A stretch of 35,223 nucleotides of DNA from CAYNSX01 sp964400165 (GCA_964400165.1 CAYNSX010000027.1:1-35223); one strand, 5' to 3'. Positions 1 to 9,700 are shown, counted from the first letter of the stretch. Notes: generated by a model not told the origin, from the letters alone. Translations and numbers: made by a program.

Positions 1-324
1 GCCGCCCCGGTCGAGACTCGGCCCCGAAGTGCACACGATCTGCGTGTCCATCTCCCGGGCGATGATGAAGGCCAGCGTCGTCTTGCCGATGCCGGGCGGG
101 CCGTGGAAGAGCGTGTGGTCGAGCGGTTCCTCGCGCTGCCGCGCCGCCTGGATGGCGATGGCCAGCGTCTCGGTGACGCGCTCCTGCCCAATGTAATCCT
201 TCAGCAGCCGCGGGCGAAGTTCGTTGTCCTCTTCCGGCGTCCCGCGGGCGAGCAGCCGCTGCAAGTCCTGGTCGGCGGGGCGCTGTTTGACGCGCGGGCC
301 GGGCGTCGCCGGGTCTTTCTTCAT
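1..324 (-). CDS. ruvB: RuvB Holliday junction helicase, N-terminal part (runs off the window)
   Basis: This is the first 108 codons of the ATPase motor that drives branch migration with RuvA; the 3' end lies outside the window. The Walker A motif GPPGIGKT is at residues 75-82, preceded by LKDYIGQERV, the usual RuvB lead-in (known family pattern). The residues after it, VCTSGPSLD, also match RuvB. The start ATG overlaps the ruvA stop as ATGA, so translation is likely coupled to ruvA. It is the last visible gene of a ruvC-ruvA-ruvB operon. The sensor and arginine-finger parts cannot be seen. Confidence 0.96.
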   Translation of the reverse strand, partial: MKKDPATPGPRVKQRPADQDLQRLLARGTPEEDNELRPRLLKDYIGQERVTETLAIAIQAARQREEPLDHTLFHGPPGIGKTTLAFIIAREMDTQIVCTSGPSLDRGG

Positions 325-1001
325 GTCACCGCTCCCGCCGCGGTGGGTTCGCCGGCGCGATAGAGTTCCTCGAACAGCGCCTCGGCAGTGTGAATCGACT
401 TGTTCCGCTCCAGCGCCCCGTTCACTAACGCCTCGGCCTCCTTCGGGCGATAGCCCAGTTGCCGCACCAGCACCTCGAGCACCTCGCTCCGCACATCGGT
501 CGGCGTCTTCACCATCCGCCCGGTCTCCGGCATCAGCGCGAATTTGCCCACCTTGCCGTGCAGCGTCGCAATCATCTTCTCCGCCTTGCGGTCGCCGATG
601 CCCGGCAATTTGCGCAGCGTCGCCGGCTCGCGCTCCTCGATGGCGCGGGCGATTTCGCGCACCGGCATCACCAGCGCCCGCAGCGCCGCCGTCGGCCCGA
701 TGTCCTCGACCGTGATCAGCGCCTCGTAGAACTCCCGCTCGATGTCATTCAGGAATCCGACCAGCACCGGCTTCGGCTGCCGCTCGCTCTGGTGGAACGA
801 AATGTACATCGTCACCGTCGCCGGCTCGTCCGCGCTGCCGTTTACCGCGAGCGCCGTCGAGGGGTTCTTCGATGCGCGCTGCGCGCGCAGCCCCTCGCCG
901 ACTATCGGCGGCACCAGCACTTCATAGCCGACGCCCCCCACGAGCAGCACCAGCCGCTCGTCTTCCCACGACGCGATGACGCCCGTCAGACTCCGAATCA
1001 T
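321..1001 (-). CDS. ruvA: RuvA Holliday junction DNA-binding subunit with an in-frame repeat insertion
   Basis: RuvA binds the four-way junction as a tetramer and loads RuvB. The protein has 226 residues, longer than the roughly 190-205 usual in the family. The N-terminal OB-fold begins MIRSLTGVIASW. Two helix-hairpin-helix segments are visible (about 98-110, VEDIGPTAALRAL, and 129-144, LRKLPGIGDRKAEKMI), followed by a flexible linker and the C-terminal RuvB-binding domain from about 165. Extra residues 36-60 interrupt the OB-fold and are encoded by a dispersed palindromic repeat (see 844-897) that keeps the frame. Because they lie where the OB-fold has a loop, function may be retained. The gene starts 7 bp after ruvC and its stop overlaps the ruvB start. 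Confidence 0.96.
   Translation of the reverse strand: MIRSLTGVIASWEDERLVLLVGGVGYEVLVPPIVGEGLRAQRASKNPSTALAVNGSADEPATVTMYISFHQSERQPKPVLVGFLNDIEREFYEALITVEDIGPTAALRALVMPVREIARAIEEREPATLRKLPGIGDRKAEKMIATLHGKVGKFALMPETGRMVKTPTDVRSEVLEVLVRQLGYRPKEAEALVNGALERNKSIHTAEALFEELYRAGEPTAAGAVT
844..897. repeat. Dispersed palindromic repeat (family A) inside ruvA
   Basis: The plus strand carries GAGCGCCGTCGAGGGG at 849-864, matching the core of copies in tamB and ftsK and after the GNAT gene (GAGCGCAGTCGAGGGG). A complementary CCCCTCG at 891-897 closes a longer inverted repeat. The element explains the extra residues 36-60 of RuvA (containing NPSTALAVNG). The boundary is approximate. Confidence 0.75.
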
Positions 1002-1008
1002 GTCGCCC

Positions 1009-1500
1009 TCACTCGCTCACCAGATATCCCGCCAGCGCAATCGCCGCCGCATCGGCCGCGTGTCCGCTCAATCCGTCGGCGCCGGCCAGCAGCGTCTGCA
1101 CGGCCCGCGCCACCGCGCTCTTGCCGGCGTGCCCGTTGCCCGCCACCGCCTTCTTCACCGTCGAGGCGGCCACCTCCACCACCGGCAGCCCCCGCTCGCC
1201 GGCCAGCAGCATTGCCAGCGTTTGCGACGCCCCGACCGCGAAACTCGCGCCGGGCGCCTCCTGCTTCGAATACACCGCCTCGATCGCCACCACCGTCGGC
1301 TGCCACGCATCCACTATGGACTGTAATTCGCCGTGCGCCTGTGCAAGGCGCTGTGGAAGCGGCGTCCGTGCCGCGGTCGTGATGGTGCCGGAGCGCAGCA
1401 GGCGGAACCCGCCCCCGCCATTGGTGACGACCGCCCACCCGGTCGCGGCCAGACCGGGGTCAATGCCAAGCACAACGGGGCTTAGGGGTTTACCGCGCAT
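1009..1500 (-). CDS. ruvC: RuvC crossover junction endodeoxyribonuclease
   Basis: RuvC is the dimeric, metal-dependent nuclease that resolves Holliday junctions after RuvAB migration. The 163-residue length is typical. The four RNase H-fold catalytic positions are visible: D14 in GIDPG, E74 in VAIEAVYS, and H147 and D150 in GHAADAAAIA. The H/D pair replaces the D/D pair of E. coli, as in Thermus RuvC (known variant). The DNA-contact segment VKKAVAGNGHAGKSAV is intact. It is the first gene of the ruvCAB operon, with a TATAAT box 5 nt ahead of the ATG and no Shine-Dalgarno sequence, so it may be translated from a leaderless mRNA. Confidence 0.97.
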   Translation of the reverse strand: MRGKPLSPVVLGIDPGLAATGWAVVTNGGGGFRLLRSGTITTAARTPLPQRLAQAHGELQSIVDAWQPTVVAIEAVYSKQEAPGASFAVGASQTLAMLLAGERGLPVVEVAASTVKKAVAGNGHAGKSAVARAVQTLLAGADGLSGHAADAAAIALAGYLVSE

Positions 1501-1505
1501 AGTTC

Positions 1506-1514
1506 ATTATAGCA
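1506..1514 (-). promoter_or_regulatory. Extended -10 box of the ruvCAB operon
   Basis: Read on the minus strand the sequence is TGCTATAAT, a perfect TATAAT with an upstream TGn. A weak -35 candidate, CTGATT, lies 18 bp upstream of the hexamer. Only five bases separate the box from the ruvC ATG, so the expected transcription start falls at or next to the start codon. Confidence 0.6.
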
Positions 1515-1540
1515 AACAAAAGATTGATGAATCAGGGTGA

Positions 1541-1625
1541 AGGAAAAAAGGAAAAGGGGAAAAGAGGAAAAGTGAAAGGGCTCAAACTGTAATCTCGTTC
1601 TCTTTTCCTCCTTTCCTTTTTTCCT
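1541..1625. repeat. Polypurine/polypyrimidine inverted repeat between UPF0182 and ruvC
   Basis: The left arm at 1541-1566 (purines only) and the right arm at 1600-1625 (pyrimidine-rich) are complementary at 24 of 26 positions around a 33-nt loop. It follows the stop of the UPF0182 gene and precedes the ruvC promoter. On the minus strand it could act as a terminator for the upstream gene, although no clean U-tract follows. The strand asymmetry could also favour a non-B structure. Confidence 0.7.
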
Positions 1626-1632
1626 GGACCCC

Positions 1633-4428
1633 CTAATTCTGTGTCTCACTACCAAGTAACCGCCCTAACTCCTCCAGCGCGCGTTCTAGGCCCGCCAAGT
1701 CGCCCGCCTGTTTTCGCTCAATCACCCGCTGATACGCGGCGCGGACCTGTTCGCGGAACCCCGCATCGCCTGTGGTCGGCGGCGCCGCCGGCGCCCTGGT
1801 CCCGTCGATCGGCTCACGCGAGGCGGGGCTCGCCCGGCCCACCAACTGCGCCAGCGCGCTGTCCAGCGTCTCCGCCATCGCCAGCCGGTCTTGGTTCGCC
1901 ACAATGACGCGCTTCAACTGCGGCAGGCCCTGCCCGCCGGACAGGTTGGCCGTGCGCGCCGAGATGAACAGCGGCTCCACATACAGCACCCCGTCACCCA
2001 TCGGAATCACCAGCAGGTTGCCGCGCAGCACTTCGGAGCCGCCCTGCCCCCACAGCGTCATCCGCTCGCTGATGAAGGTGTCCTGGTCGATGCGGTTTTC
2101 GATCTGCATCGGCCCCTGCACGATCTCGCCCTTCGGGAATTCGTACACCACCAAGTCGCCGTAGTGTTCGGGGTCGCAGCGCGCCGCCATCCACGCGTTC
2201 ATATTCGGCCGCTGCGCCGGCGTGAACGGAATCAGCAGCACGAACTCCGGCGCCGGCTCCTCGCGCAATTGCAGGATGGCATAATACGGCTCCATCTCCA
2301 GCCGCCCGGTCGGGTTCTTGCCCGCCAATTCCCGCCCCAGCGCCCAGCGGTCTTCCTTCTGATAGAACTCCTGCGGGTCGCGCATGTGGTAGACGGTGAA
2401 CAGCCGCGCCTGCAGGTCGAACAGCCCCTCCGGATAGCGCACATGCGCCCGCAGATCCTCCGGCATCTCGGCCAGCGGCTGATACAGCCCCGGAAACGCC
2501 GCCGCGTACGCCTTGATGATCGGGTCGTTCCCGTCCGCGATGTAGAAGCGCATCGACCCGTCGTAGGCACTCACAACCACCTTCACCGAATTGCGCACAT
2601 ACCGCAACGAGTTCCCCTCGAAAGGCACCGCCTCGCTGTATGGGAACTGCTCCGTCGTTGTGTAGGCGTCCTGCATCCAATACAGGCCGCCGTCGCCGGC
2701 CACAACGATGTAGGGGTCGTCGTCCAGCGTCAGGTACGGCGCCACCGACCCGATCCGCTCCCGCAGCGTCCGCTTGATGAGTATGCGGCTCTGCGGCGTG
2801 TACAGCCCCGTAATCAGCAGGTTAATGTCCCCGAACCGCGCCGACATCGCCAGTTTCGTCAGCAGCGAAGTCATCGGGATCCCCGCCGTGCCCGCATATT
2901 CCGTCGTCGCGTTCACATCGCCGGCAATCGGATAGTCGAACTCCGGCGCCGTCGTCGCATTCAACCGCACCAGACTGTAATTGTGGATGACCTCGCCGAA
3001 GTAGATCTCCGGCCGCTTGATGGTCAGTTCCGGCACCGCCGCAACCGGCGGGATGTCGTGGATGAGCATCCGCGGGAAGCCCTCGGCGTCGAACTCGTCC
3101 ACCGGCGACATCGCCACCCCGTACCCATGCGTGTACGACACATGCTGGTTTTGCCAGGTCTGCTGCCCCAGCGACTCGTGGTGCATCTCCCGCGCCGCCA
3201 GCATCACCTGTCGATACTCGCCGTCCACCAGATACCGGTCCACATCCACATCGTAGAATGCGTAATACTGCCGCAGCACCTGCAAGTTCTGGTAAGTCTG
3301 CAAGAGCGGCCGGTAGTCCCACAGCCGGATGTTGCGCAGCGTCGTCTCATAGCGCGCCAGCGTCGCCGCCGTCGGCGAATCGACCTTCGGATACTTCGCT
3401 TCCCGGATTCGGTCGAGCCCATATCCGACATTCGTCAACTTCACATTGCTTTCGAGAAATTGCCGTTCGAGCGAGAGTTGGTTCGGCGCCACCTTGAACC
3501 GCTCCACCAGCGCCGGCAACAGCCCCAGCCCGACGAAATACACGACGATGACGCTCCCCACCGCCAGCAGCGGGATGCCCGCATTTCGCACTGCCACATT
3601 CACCAGCACCAAGACCGCCGCGACGATGCACAGGATCGCCAGGATGTTCAGCACCGGCAGCCGCACCGCCACATCCGTGTACCCGGCGCCGACCACCACC
3701 TGCCCGGGCCGGTCCGTCGTCAGCAGCGAGAACGCGTTCAGCCGGAACCCGGCGGCCTTCACCAGAAACAGCAGCGCCAGCAGCCCCGACAGGTGCGCCG
3801 TCACCTGCGGCGCCATCCGCGGCCAGCCGCGCATCGTATTGATCGCCCGCGCCAGGTAGTGCACCGCCACCGCCGCCGCCAGACTGAACACCAGAATCCA
3901 ATACAGCCACGAGACCACATAGTGCAGCACCGGCAGCGTGAAGACATAAAATCCCAAGTCCAGGTTGAAGACCGGGTCCGTCTGCCCGAACGGTTGCTGG
4001 TAAAGGTACCGCAGGATGTCGTCCCAATGCGTCGCCGCCACCAGCCCGGTCAGATAGCCGAAGAACAACGCCACCCCGATAATGATCCAGGTGAGGAATG
4101 GGAGGATGTACTTCTCGAGCGTGTCCGCTGCCGCCATCCACGGCGGCAGGCCTTCAATCGTGATCGGTTGCGGGCGGCTTAGCCGCCGGGCCAGCAGCGC
4201 ATTCCCCGCCAGAATCAGGAACGACAGCGTTCCGATCAGGAAGCCCGCGCCCCACTGGATGCCCACCATCTTCCAGAGCACCGCCGAGCGCTCGATCTCG
4301 CGGAACCAGAGCACCTCGGTGTAGAAATTGAGCAGCGCCGACGGCGCAATCAGCAGCAACAGCACCGCCAGCGCCATCAGAATAAGCCGCACCCGCCGGA
4401 ATCGAGGATCGCGTGCAGGACGCCGCAT
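1633..4428 (-). CDS. UPF0182 family large membrane protein
   Basis: This 931-residue protein matches the layout of the UPF0182 (COG1615) family, whose biochemical role is not established. About seven hydrophobic segments fill residues 14-310 (for example LILMALAVLLLLIAPSAL near 15-32). A large soluble domain follows, probably outside the cytoplasm, with conserved-looking stretches such as YTHGYGVAMSPV and EIYFGEVIHNYSLVRL. The last 60 residues are alanine-rich and charged (RAAYQRVIERKQAGDLAGLE), as is common in the family. The start is the ATG 8 nt below an extended -10 box, with no Shine-Dalgarno. It is transcribed in the same direction as the restriction-modification genes before it, but has its own promoter. 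Confidence 0.9.
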   Translation of the reverse strand: MRRPARDPRFRRVRLILMALAVLLLLIAPSALLNFYTEVLWFREIERSAVLWKMVGIQWGAGFLIGTLSFLILAGNALLARRLSRPQPITIEGLPPWMAAADTLEKYILPFLTWIIIGVALFFGYLTGLVAATHWDDILRYLYQQPFGQTDPVFNLDLGFYVFTLPVLHYVVSWLYWILVFSLAAAVAVHYLARAINTMRGWPRMAPQVTAHLSGLLALLFLVKAAGFRLNAFSLLTTDRPGQVVVGAGYTDVAVRLPVLNILAILCIVAAVLVLVNVAVRNAGIPLLAVGSVIVVYFVGLGLLPALVERFKVAPNQLSLERQFLESNVKLTNVGYGLDRIREAKYPKVDSPTAATLARYETTLRNIRLWDYRPLLQTYQNLQVLRQYYAFYDVDVDRYLVDGEYRQVMLAAREMHHESLGQQTWQNQHVSYTHGYGVAMSPVDEFDAEGFPRMLIHDIPPVAAVPELTIKRPEIYFGEVIHNYSLVRLNATTAPEFDYPIAGDVNATTEYAGTAGIPMTSLLTKLAMSARFGDINLLITGLYTPQSRILIKRTLRERIGSVAPYLTLDDDPYIVVAGDGGLYWMQDAYTTTEQFPYSEAVPFEGNSLRYVRNSVKVVVSAYDGSMRFYIADGNDPIIKAYAAAFPGLYQPLAEMPEDLRAHVRYPEGLFDLQARLFTVYHMRDPQEFYQKEDRWALGRELAGKNPTGRLEMEPYYAILQLREEPAPEFVLLIPFTPAQRPNMNAWMAARCDPEHYGDLVVYEFPKGEIVQGPMQIENRIDQDTFISERMTLWGQGGSEVLRGNLLVIPMGDGVLYVEPLFISARTANLSGGQGLPQLKRVIVANQDRLAMAETLDSALAQLVGRASPASREPIDGTRAPAAPPTTGDAGFREQVRAAYQRVIERKQAGDLAGLERALEELGRLLGSETQN

Positions 4429-4436
4429 TGCTGTTC

Positions 4437-4445
4437 AGCATAACA
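4437..4445 (-). promoter_or_regulatory. Extended -10 box of the UPF0182 gene
   Basis: On the minus strand the sequence reads TGTTATGCT, fitting TGnTAnnnT. Eight bases lie between the hexamer and the ATG, predicting a leader of zero to two nucleotides. No convincing -35 was found. Confidence 0.5.
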
Positions 4446-4465
4446 CGCCGAGATGCGCCGCGCGC

Positions 4466-5317
4466 CTAAAGAAGTTTTCCTCGCGTCACGGCAGCTTCGA
4501 TGTCCCAGCGCCCTTCACTGAGGAATGAACTTACTGTTTCTGAAAGATCCAAAATCAGGTCTGAACTGATCGCGTTTTTCACGTATTCTGGTGCAAATCG
4601 GAACTCGCGGTCGGTATTTCGTTGCCTTCGCAAAATGTAGATCTGGTCAATTCGATACTTGCGAAGATTGATATCCTCTGTCAGTTTCAACCATTCGGCA
4701 ACGATGAAATACCTGGCACTTGGATTCACGCGTTTCAATTCTTCAGCAGAGTTGGATGCTCCCTCTAGCATAGTCTTATCTAAGTAGGTCTTGCATTCAA
4801 TTGCCACCGCTGGAATCTCAAGAGGGACAGAAGTGATCTCCTCGTCTCTCAGATTTGCAAATCGCGCCTTGATGCTTGTCCCAATAACGAAGTCGTGATC
4901 CTTGGATTCCACCACAATCTGTGGCTTATCTAGCAGATCCGCAAAGTTTTTGGGCGCCAAGAAGAATGACTTGAAAGTCGCTCCCTTTCCAAACTGCGGT
5001 TCAAGATCCATGTGAGGGATTGCATCCTTGAACAAGTACACGAGGAACTCCTCAAGAACCGTTGAATGAAGGTTGCTCCTTGAATCGAATGTCTCCGCGA
5101 AGTGCTGTTGGTCTATGAAGTCCTTGTATTCGTTCAAAAGTCTCGTCCGTTCTGCGACCATCGCCCTGTCGTTGGTGGTGATCGCAAGGTTGGCATCCTT
5201 CCAGGCTAGATAGCGAGTCTGAATCTCAGCCAAGAATGCGCGAGCCTGCGCCTCTTGGTACTTCGTCGCATGCGCAAGTTTCTGCTCGATGTTGTCCCCG
5301 TGGGCGTACCTGCTCAT
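4466..5317 (-). CDS. Type II restriction endonuclease, Bpu10I-like
   Basis: A 283-residue protein encoded directly after a cytosine methyltransferase, with stop and start fused as TAAATG. A PD-(D/E)xK-like core is visible: D142 in KDHDFVIG and E174-x-K176 in PAVAIECKTYLDKTM. This region resembles the Bpu10I/BbvCI group of endonucleases as I recall it; the family call is recognition, not a search result. The N-terminal part (10-70) looks helical and may be a dimerisation or DNA-binding arm. Base composition is clearly more AT-rich than the neighbours, and codons ending in A or T are common, which suggests horizontal transfer. It would cut unmodified DNA at the site protected by the upstream methyltransferase. 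No second endonuclease subunit is present. Confidence 0.75.
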   Translation of the reverse strand: MSRYAHGDNIEQKLAHATKYQEAQARAFLAEIQTRYLAWKDANLAITTNDRAMVAERTRLLNEYKDFIDQQHFAETFDSRSNLHSTVLEEFLVYLFKDAIPHMDLEPQFGKGATFKSFFLAPKNFADLLDKPQIVVESKDHDFVIGTSIKARFANLRDEEITSVPLEIPAVAIECKTYLDKTMLEGASNSAEELKRVNPSARYFIVAEWLKLTEDINLRKYRIDQIYILRRQRNTDREFRFAPEYVKNAISSDLILDLSETVSSFLSEGRWDIEAAVTRGKLL

Positions 5318-6535
5318 TTAGACCGAAATCAGCTCCCTGATGCGATTTGCAATCGCCCTGGCCAGCAGCGGAGGCACGGCATTCCCGATTTGAGCATACT
5401 GACACAGAAAGCGTTCTGCTAGTCTGCCTTCTCTTGTAAGCAACTTGTGGCTCACGACAGTTGGCTTTCCACAGAAGACATAGCTGTCAGGAAATGATTG
5501 AATTCGGGCGCCCTCACGTGCAGTAAAGTTCCTGTGTTGGTAAGGGTGGACAAAATTCGCATAGAAAGACGCGGGAATCGTGTGACACGGTCTATCCGGG
5601 TGAAGGCGTCGGTTGTTTTGGTCGTATCGCTTCGTTGAGACCTCAGCTCGACCGTTCCGCTTCAGAGGAGCAAACGACGGATCGACATCGGATTGAGACT
5701 CCCCAAATCCAATCCGCTTGAATCGCTCGACGACTCTCCTTGAATGATTCATGGCCAAGTGATTCCACACCTGCGAGGCATTCTCCCTCATGAGCGCCTG
5801 GAATTCATTCTGCGGCGTATTAGAGTAACCGCATGGCTCCTCGCCCTCGCCGGCGGACAAGGGTGGAAGATCTGAAATAGCCTCCCAAAGCGTCATTCCC
5901 CTCCTGAGCGGCGGCTCCAGACGCAGCGCGGGCTGTCCTGCGCCTTCATTCTCACAATGGGATGGACGCGGCCAAGGGTCCTTCAAACGTGAATTGCGAA
6001 CACCCAAAAAGAACAGGCGCTGCCGGACCTGTGGGACTCCGAACAAATGTGCATTCAAGACAGAGTAGTGTACGTCGTAATTCAATTCGGATAGCGAATC
6101 CAAAATCACTTCGATCGCAGGCCGTCCGTTTCGAAGCGACCCCCGTTGGAGTCCTGGAACGTTTTCCATAAGGAAAAACCCTGGAGCTAGCTGTCGGACG
6201 AATCGCACGAAATCTTGGAAGAGCGAGTTGCGAGGATCGGACGGATCGCGCTTGGTTACATTACTGTGTGAGAATCCTTGGCATGGTGGTCCGCCAATAA
6301 CTCCAGCAACCCCCTCCCGACCGAATTCTTGGAGGATTGAAGAATCAGAGAGACTTCTAATATCGGATTCAAGGACTCTTGTTCTCGGGTTGTTTCGCCG
6401 AAGAGTCTCGCACGCCCAAGAATCCTGCTCAATTGCAGCGTACACCTGGAAACCGGCTTGCTGAAAGCCGAGACTTAGACCACCAGCACCTGCAAAAAGA
6501 TCCAAGACTCTTGGAGACCTTTTCATTGCACTCAT
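5318..6535 (-). CDS. DNA (cytosine-5) methyltransferase of the restriction-modification pair
   Basis: This 405-residue enzyme transfers a methyl group from SAM to C5 of cytosine. Motifs appear in canonical order: I DLFAGAGG (12-19, SAM binding), IV GGPPCQGFS (81-89, catalytic Cys85), VI ENVP (124-127), VIII QVRQRLFF (169-176), then a target-recognition region of about 180 residues, and motif X QIGNAVPPLLARAI near the C-terminus (from about 382). It precedes the endonuclease with no spacing, the usual order that lets protection build up first. Two in-frame ATGs (6535 and 6526) are possible starts; AGGAG lies 13 and 22 nt upstream of them respectively. GC content is far below the flanking genes. 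No controller (C) protein gene is seen. Confidence 0.95.
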   Translation of the reverse strand: MSAMKRSPRVLDLFAGAGGLSLGFQQAGFQVYAAIEQDSWACETLRRNNPRTRVLESDIRSLSDSSILQEFGREGVAGVIGGPPCQGFSHSNVTKRDPSDPRNSLFQDFVRFVRQLAPGFFLMENVPGLQRGSLRNGRPAIEVILDSLSELNYDVHYSVLNAHLFGVPQVRQRLFFLGVRNSRLKDPWPRPSHCENEGAGQPALRLEPPLRRGMTLWEAISDLPPLSAGEGEEPCGYSNTPQNEFQALMRENASQVWNHLAMNHSRRVVERFKRIGFGESQSDVDPSFAPLKRNGRAEVSTKRYDQNNRRLHPDRPCHTIPASFYANFVHPYQHRNFTAREGARIQSFPDSYVFCGKPTVVSHKLLTREGRLAERFLCQYAQIGNAVPPLLARAIANRIRELISV

Positions 6536-6576
6536 TGCTCAGATTGTTCTCCTAATGGGATTGAGAACATCACGTC

Positions 6577-6582
6577 ATTATA
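6577..6582 (-). promoter_or_regulatory. -10 box of the restriction-modification operon
   Basis: A perfect TATAAT on the minus strand, with only a poor -35 match (TGCAAA, 17-bp spacer). The box is about 41 nt from the ATG and an AGGAG lies between. This operon therefore seems to use a conventional leader, unlike several host genes in the window. Confidence 0.5.
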
Positions 6583-6716
6583 CAACGCTCAAACGGGATT
6601 TTGCACATTCAATCCACAAGGTCCGACGAATCTCCCCGCCCCTCACTCCGGTCAGCGCAACACTACCAGGTTCTGAAAGTTGCCCCCTCAGCGTTGTTCC
6701 GCGCCCTGGCGCCGCC

Positions 6717-9700
6717 CTACCGATACCCCGGCCCCTGTGCCCGCAGCACCGCCCCCGTCTTCGTGTCCACATACACATCCAAGTATTCGGGGCGCTCGCC
6801 ATCCATGTACGGCTTCATCCCCAAGTCATACCGCACGGTGAACACATAGCGCAGCGGCACACCGCCGATGAGCCCCAGAGTCGCGCGCCGCATCTGATCG
6901 GCCTCCGTCGCGACATACTCCTCCGTCACCGTCACGCCGCGCACGCCGCTCGGATACTGGTTCTTCCCACGGAGGTAGGTTTCCGCCGCCGCCCGCGCCT
7001 GTGCCGCCGTCAGGTTCACCACCGGATACGGCCCCTGATGCCGCTCGCCGAGGAACTGCCTCAAACTCCCATCCGCGTTGACGCTCACCACCACGCGGTC
7101 CAGCGTCCGGCGCCCGTCCGCCAGCCGCCCCTGCCACCGGTACATCACCGAGGCCGGAAATTCCGCGCCGTGCCCCTCCTGGGCGGCGTGGTCAATCTCC
7201 TCGAAGCTCACTCCCTCTGCTGGCCGGAACAAAAGATCGCGATACGCCGCGGCCAGAGTGGCGCTGTCGCCGGCCTTCGTCGGGAACAGCCCCGCCGATC
7301 CCATCGCGTGCACGACTTCCCCCGTGCGACGGTCGAGCCGCACCGACAGCGTCGAGCGCCCGGTCAGGAGCGCGCGGAACTCCAGTGTCGGCTGATTGGT
7401 GCGCGTGACATCAGCGCGTCCCAGCTGAAACTTCATCGAATCCGTGTCGGAAAGCCCTAATCGCGCCAACACCGGCCGCGCCGCATCGATCAACTCGAAC
7501 ACCGTCCGCTCGCCCGGCGCGATCGGCCCGCCGCTCCGCCACGCCACCGCCGCCAACTCCCGCGGCTCCAGCCCCATCGGGTTGACCAGGTCTACCTCGA
7601 CAGTGAATTCAGTCGGCAGGCGGTCCACCGCGAAGAACCACCCGCCTTCCTGCCACTTCGCGGTTGCCGCTCGTCCGGACGGCGAGGTCTGTCGGAACGA
7701 CTCCCCGCCGTTCGGGTTGTACGGCCAGCGCTTCCCATTTTGGTCAATGAGCGTCATCCGGTCGATCTCATACCGCACAGAAGACGACTGGCTGCCCTGC
7801 TGTTCCACCATCAGTGCCACAACCGGCGTCCCGGCAGCGTTCGAGCCACCCGCTGACGCCGAGACGCGGAATTGCTGCCCGCCGCCGGCCTTGGTGAGTC
7901 CCGAATCGCCGAGGCGCACATGTTCCAAACGGAGAGTGACGGCCCAGTGCGGCACCGGCTGATATCGCACTTCCCGTCCCGCCATCGGCAGGTATGACAA
8001 TTCCGCAGTCGATCGCGGCACGGGCGCCACGGTTCCAGGCCCCTTCACGATGACGAGCAGCGGCATCCGCGGCGCCGGGTCGGCCTCGCCGGCAACCGCC
8101 CGCGTCGGCTGCAGCGTCATCTCGAACGCGCCGCTCTTGGTGTCCCAAGACGACCCGCGTCCCCGCCACAAGCGTCCCGCGGCGTCAATAACCCAGCAGG
8201 CGACCGCCATTCGCCCGGTGTTCGGGCCCGCCCAACTTGATGGCACCTGCCCCTCGACCACGAACTCCGGACCGACCCGTTGCAGCGATTGAACGACCAA
8301 CTGCTCCGCTCCGATCGCAACCTTGAGCAACGGTCCCTTCGTTCCCGGCGTCACGCCGGGCACGATCCATGACTGTGCGCCGACCCCGTCCAGCGGACCG
8401 CCGCTGCCGACACCGCCCGGCGACGCGTTGCACAGCCGATCCGCCAGCGCCTCCGGTGCCTGCTTCCCCAAAAGCAGCATCGTGCAATTGGGGAACTCGG
8501 CCCGCGCCGCAGGAATGCCACGCAAGGTTCCGGTGGTTCCGCTGATGCCGGAGGCGATCGAGAAACTCTTTGGCTGCTCCAGTTTCGGCGCCAGGCCCGG
8601 CACAGTCGCCATGAAGAACAGCACCTCCGCCGGCGACGCGTAGTACACCGCCACCGCCCGCGTCGTGCGACTGCGCGCCTGATTGCCGTTGCCGTCACGC
8701 TCGCCGATCTGAATCGCACGGGCGATCCGGCTTCCCGGCGGCAGCGCCGGATACAACGGGGTGAAGGCCATCGTGCCCTGGGTGTCAGGGAACATCCGCT
8801 CGATGCGTGACAGCGGCGGCTTCACTGGAATGAGCGCGACGAATGCATCGAAGTCCATTGGCGGCCCTGGGGCTTCAGCGGGGTTCAACACTTGCTCAAA
8901 GGGCGTCTCCGGTATGCCGCCCCCGTGCTGCAACAGCGCTTCGTACGGCGCCTGGCTGGCGTCGGCGAGCGGTGGCGGCGATGGCCGCGCCGGCGGAGAG
9001 TCGGGTGGCCCCATCATCACTGCCCGCTCCTTGGCGGTCGGGGTGGGGAAGGGCATCCAGTCACGCGCCGTCCCCGTGTGCGCGTCCACCCACACCCAGT
9101 GGGACTCACGCGTCAAGTCCGTCGGCCGGAATTCCAGCATCCGCATGAACCGCCACGGCACCGCGTCCGCACTCGGCCGCCCGCGGTCCCGCGGCCACGA
9201 GAGCGTCCCGCCTCGGTACTGCCGGTTGACCTCGCTCGTCGCGTAGCCGCTCGTGTCGACACTGCGCTCTCGCAGGAACGCCGTCGCTGCCCCCTCGGCG
9301 CGTGCCAGCGACACTGACGGGCGGTTTGCCGTCGTGCCCAGCAGCCGGTACATCGCCGTCGGCCGACCCTTTGTGTTGACCTCGACGGTCAGATGCTCTC
9401 CCGTGGAGGGGTCGGCCATGTCTGGGACGAACCAGCCATACTGAAGCGCGCGATTGCCCTGGTCATCCCACGAATACACGACCGACGGCGGGTCGTCGGC
9501 TACTGCCCGATCGCGCGGATAGTCGGGGCACCACTGTGTAACGAAACTCCAAATCCGTTCGACGGGGTCGCTTCCCGGAATCTGCATCCGGTCAACAATC
9601 TGACCGCTCACGGCCAGCACCTCTCCCGTCAGCCGGCTGATCCGCACTTCGCGCGGGAAGGGTCCGCCGCCGATGCCGAACTCGTACACGGGATGCGAAA

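Noticed and set aside
1891..4182. A 763-codon open frame on the plus strand
   Set aside because: It is the antisense of the UPF0182 gene; the translation is Arg/His/Gln-rich without domains, the usual shadow in GC-rich DNA.
4429..6716. Prophage or integrative element as carrier of the restriction genes
   Set aside because: No integrase, tRNA, direct repeats or phage genes at either edge.
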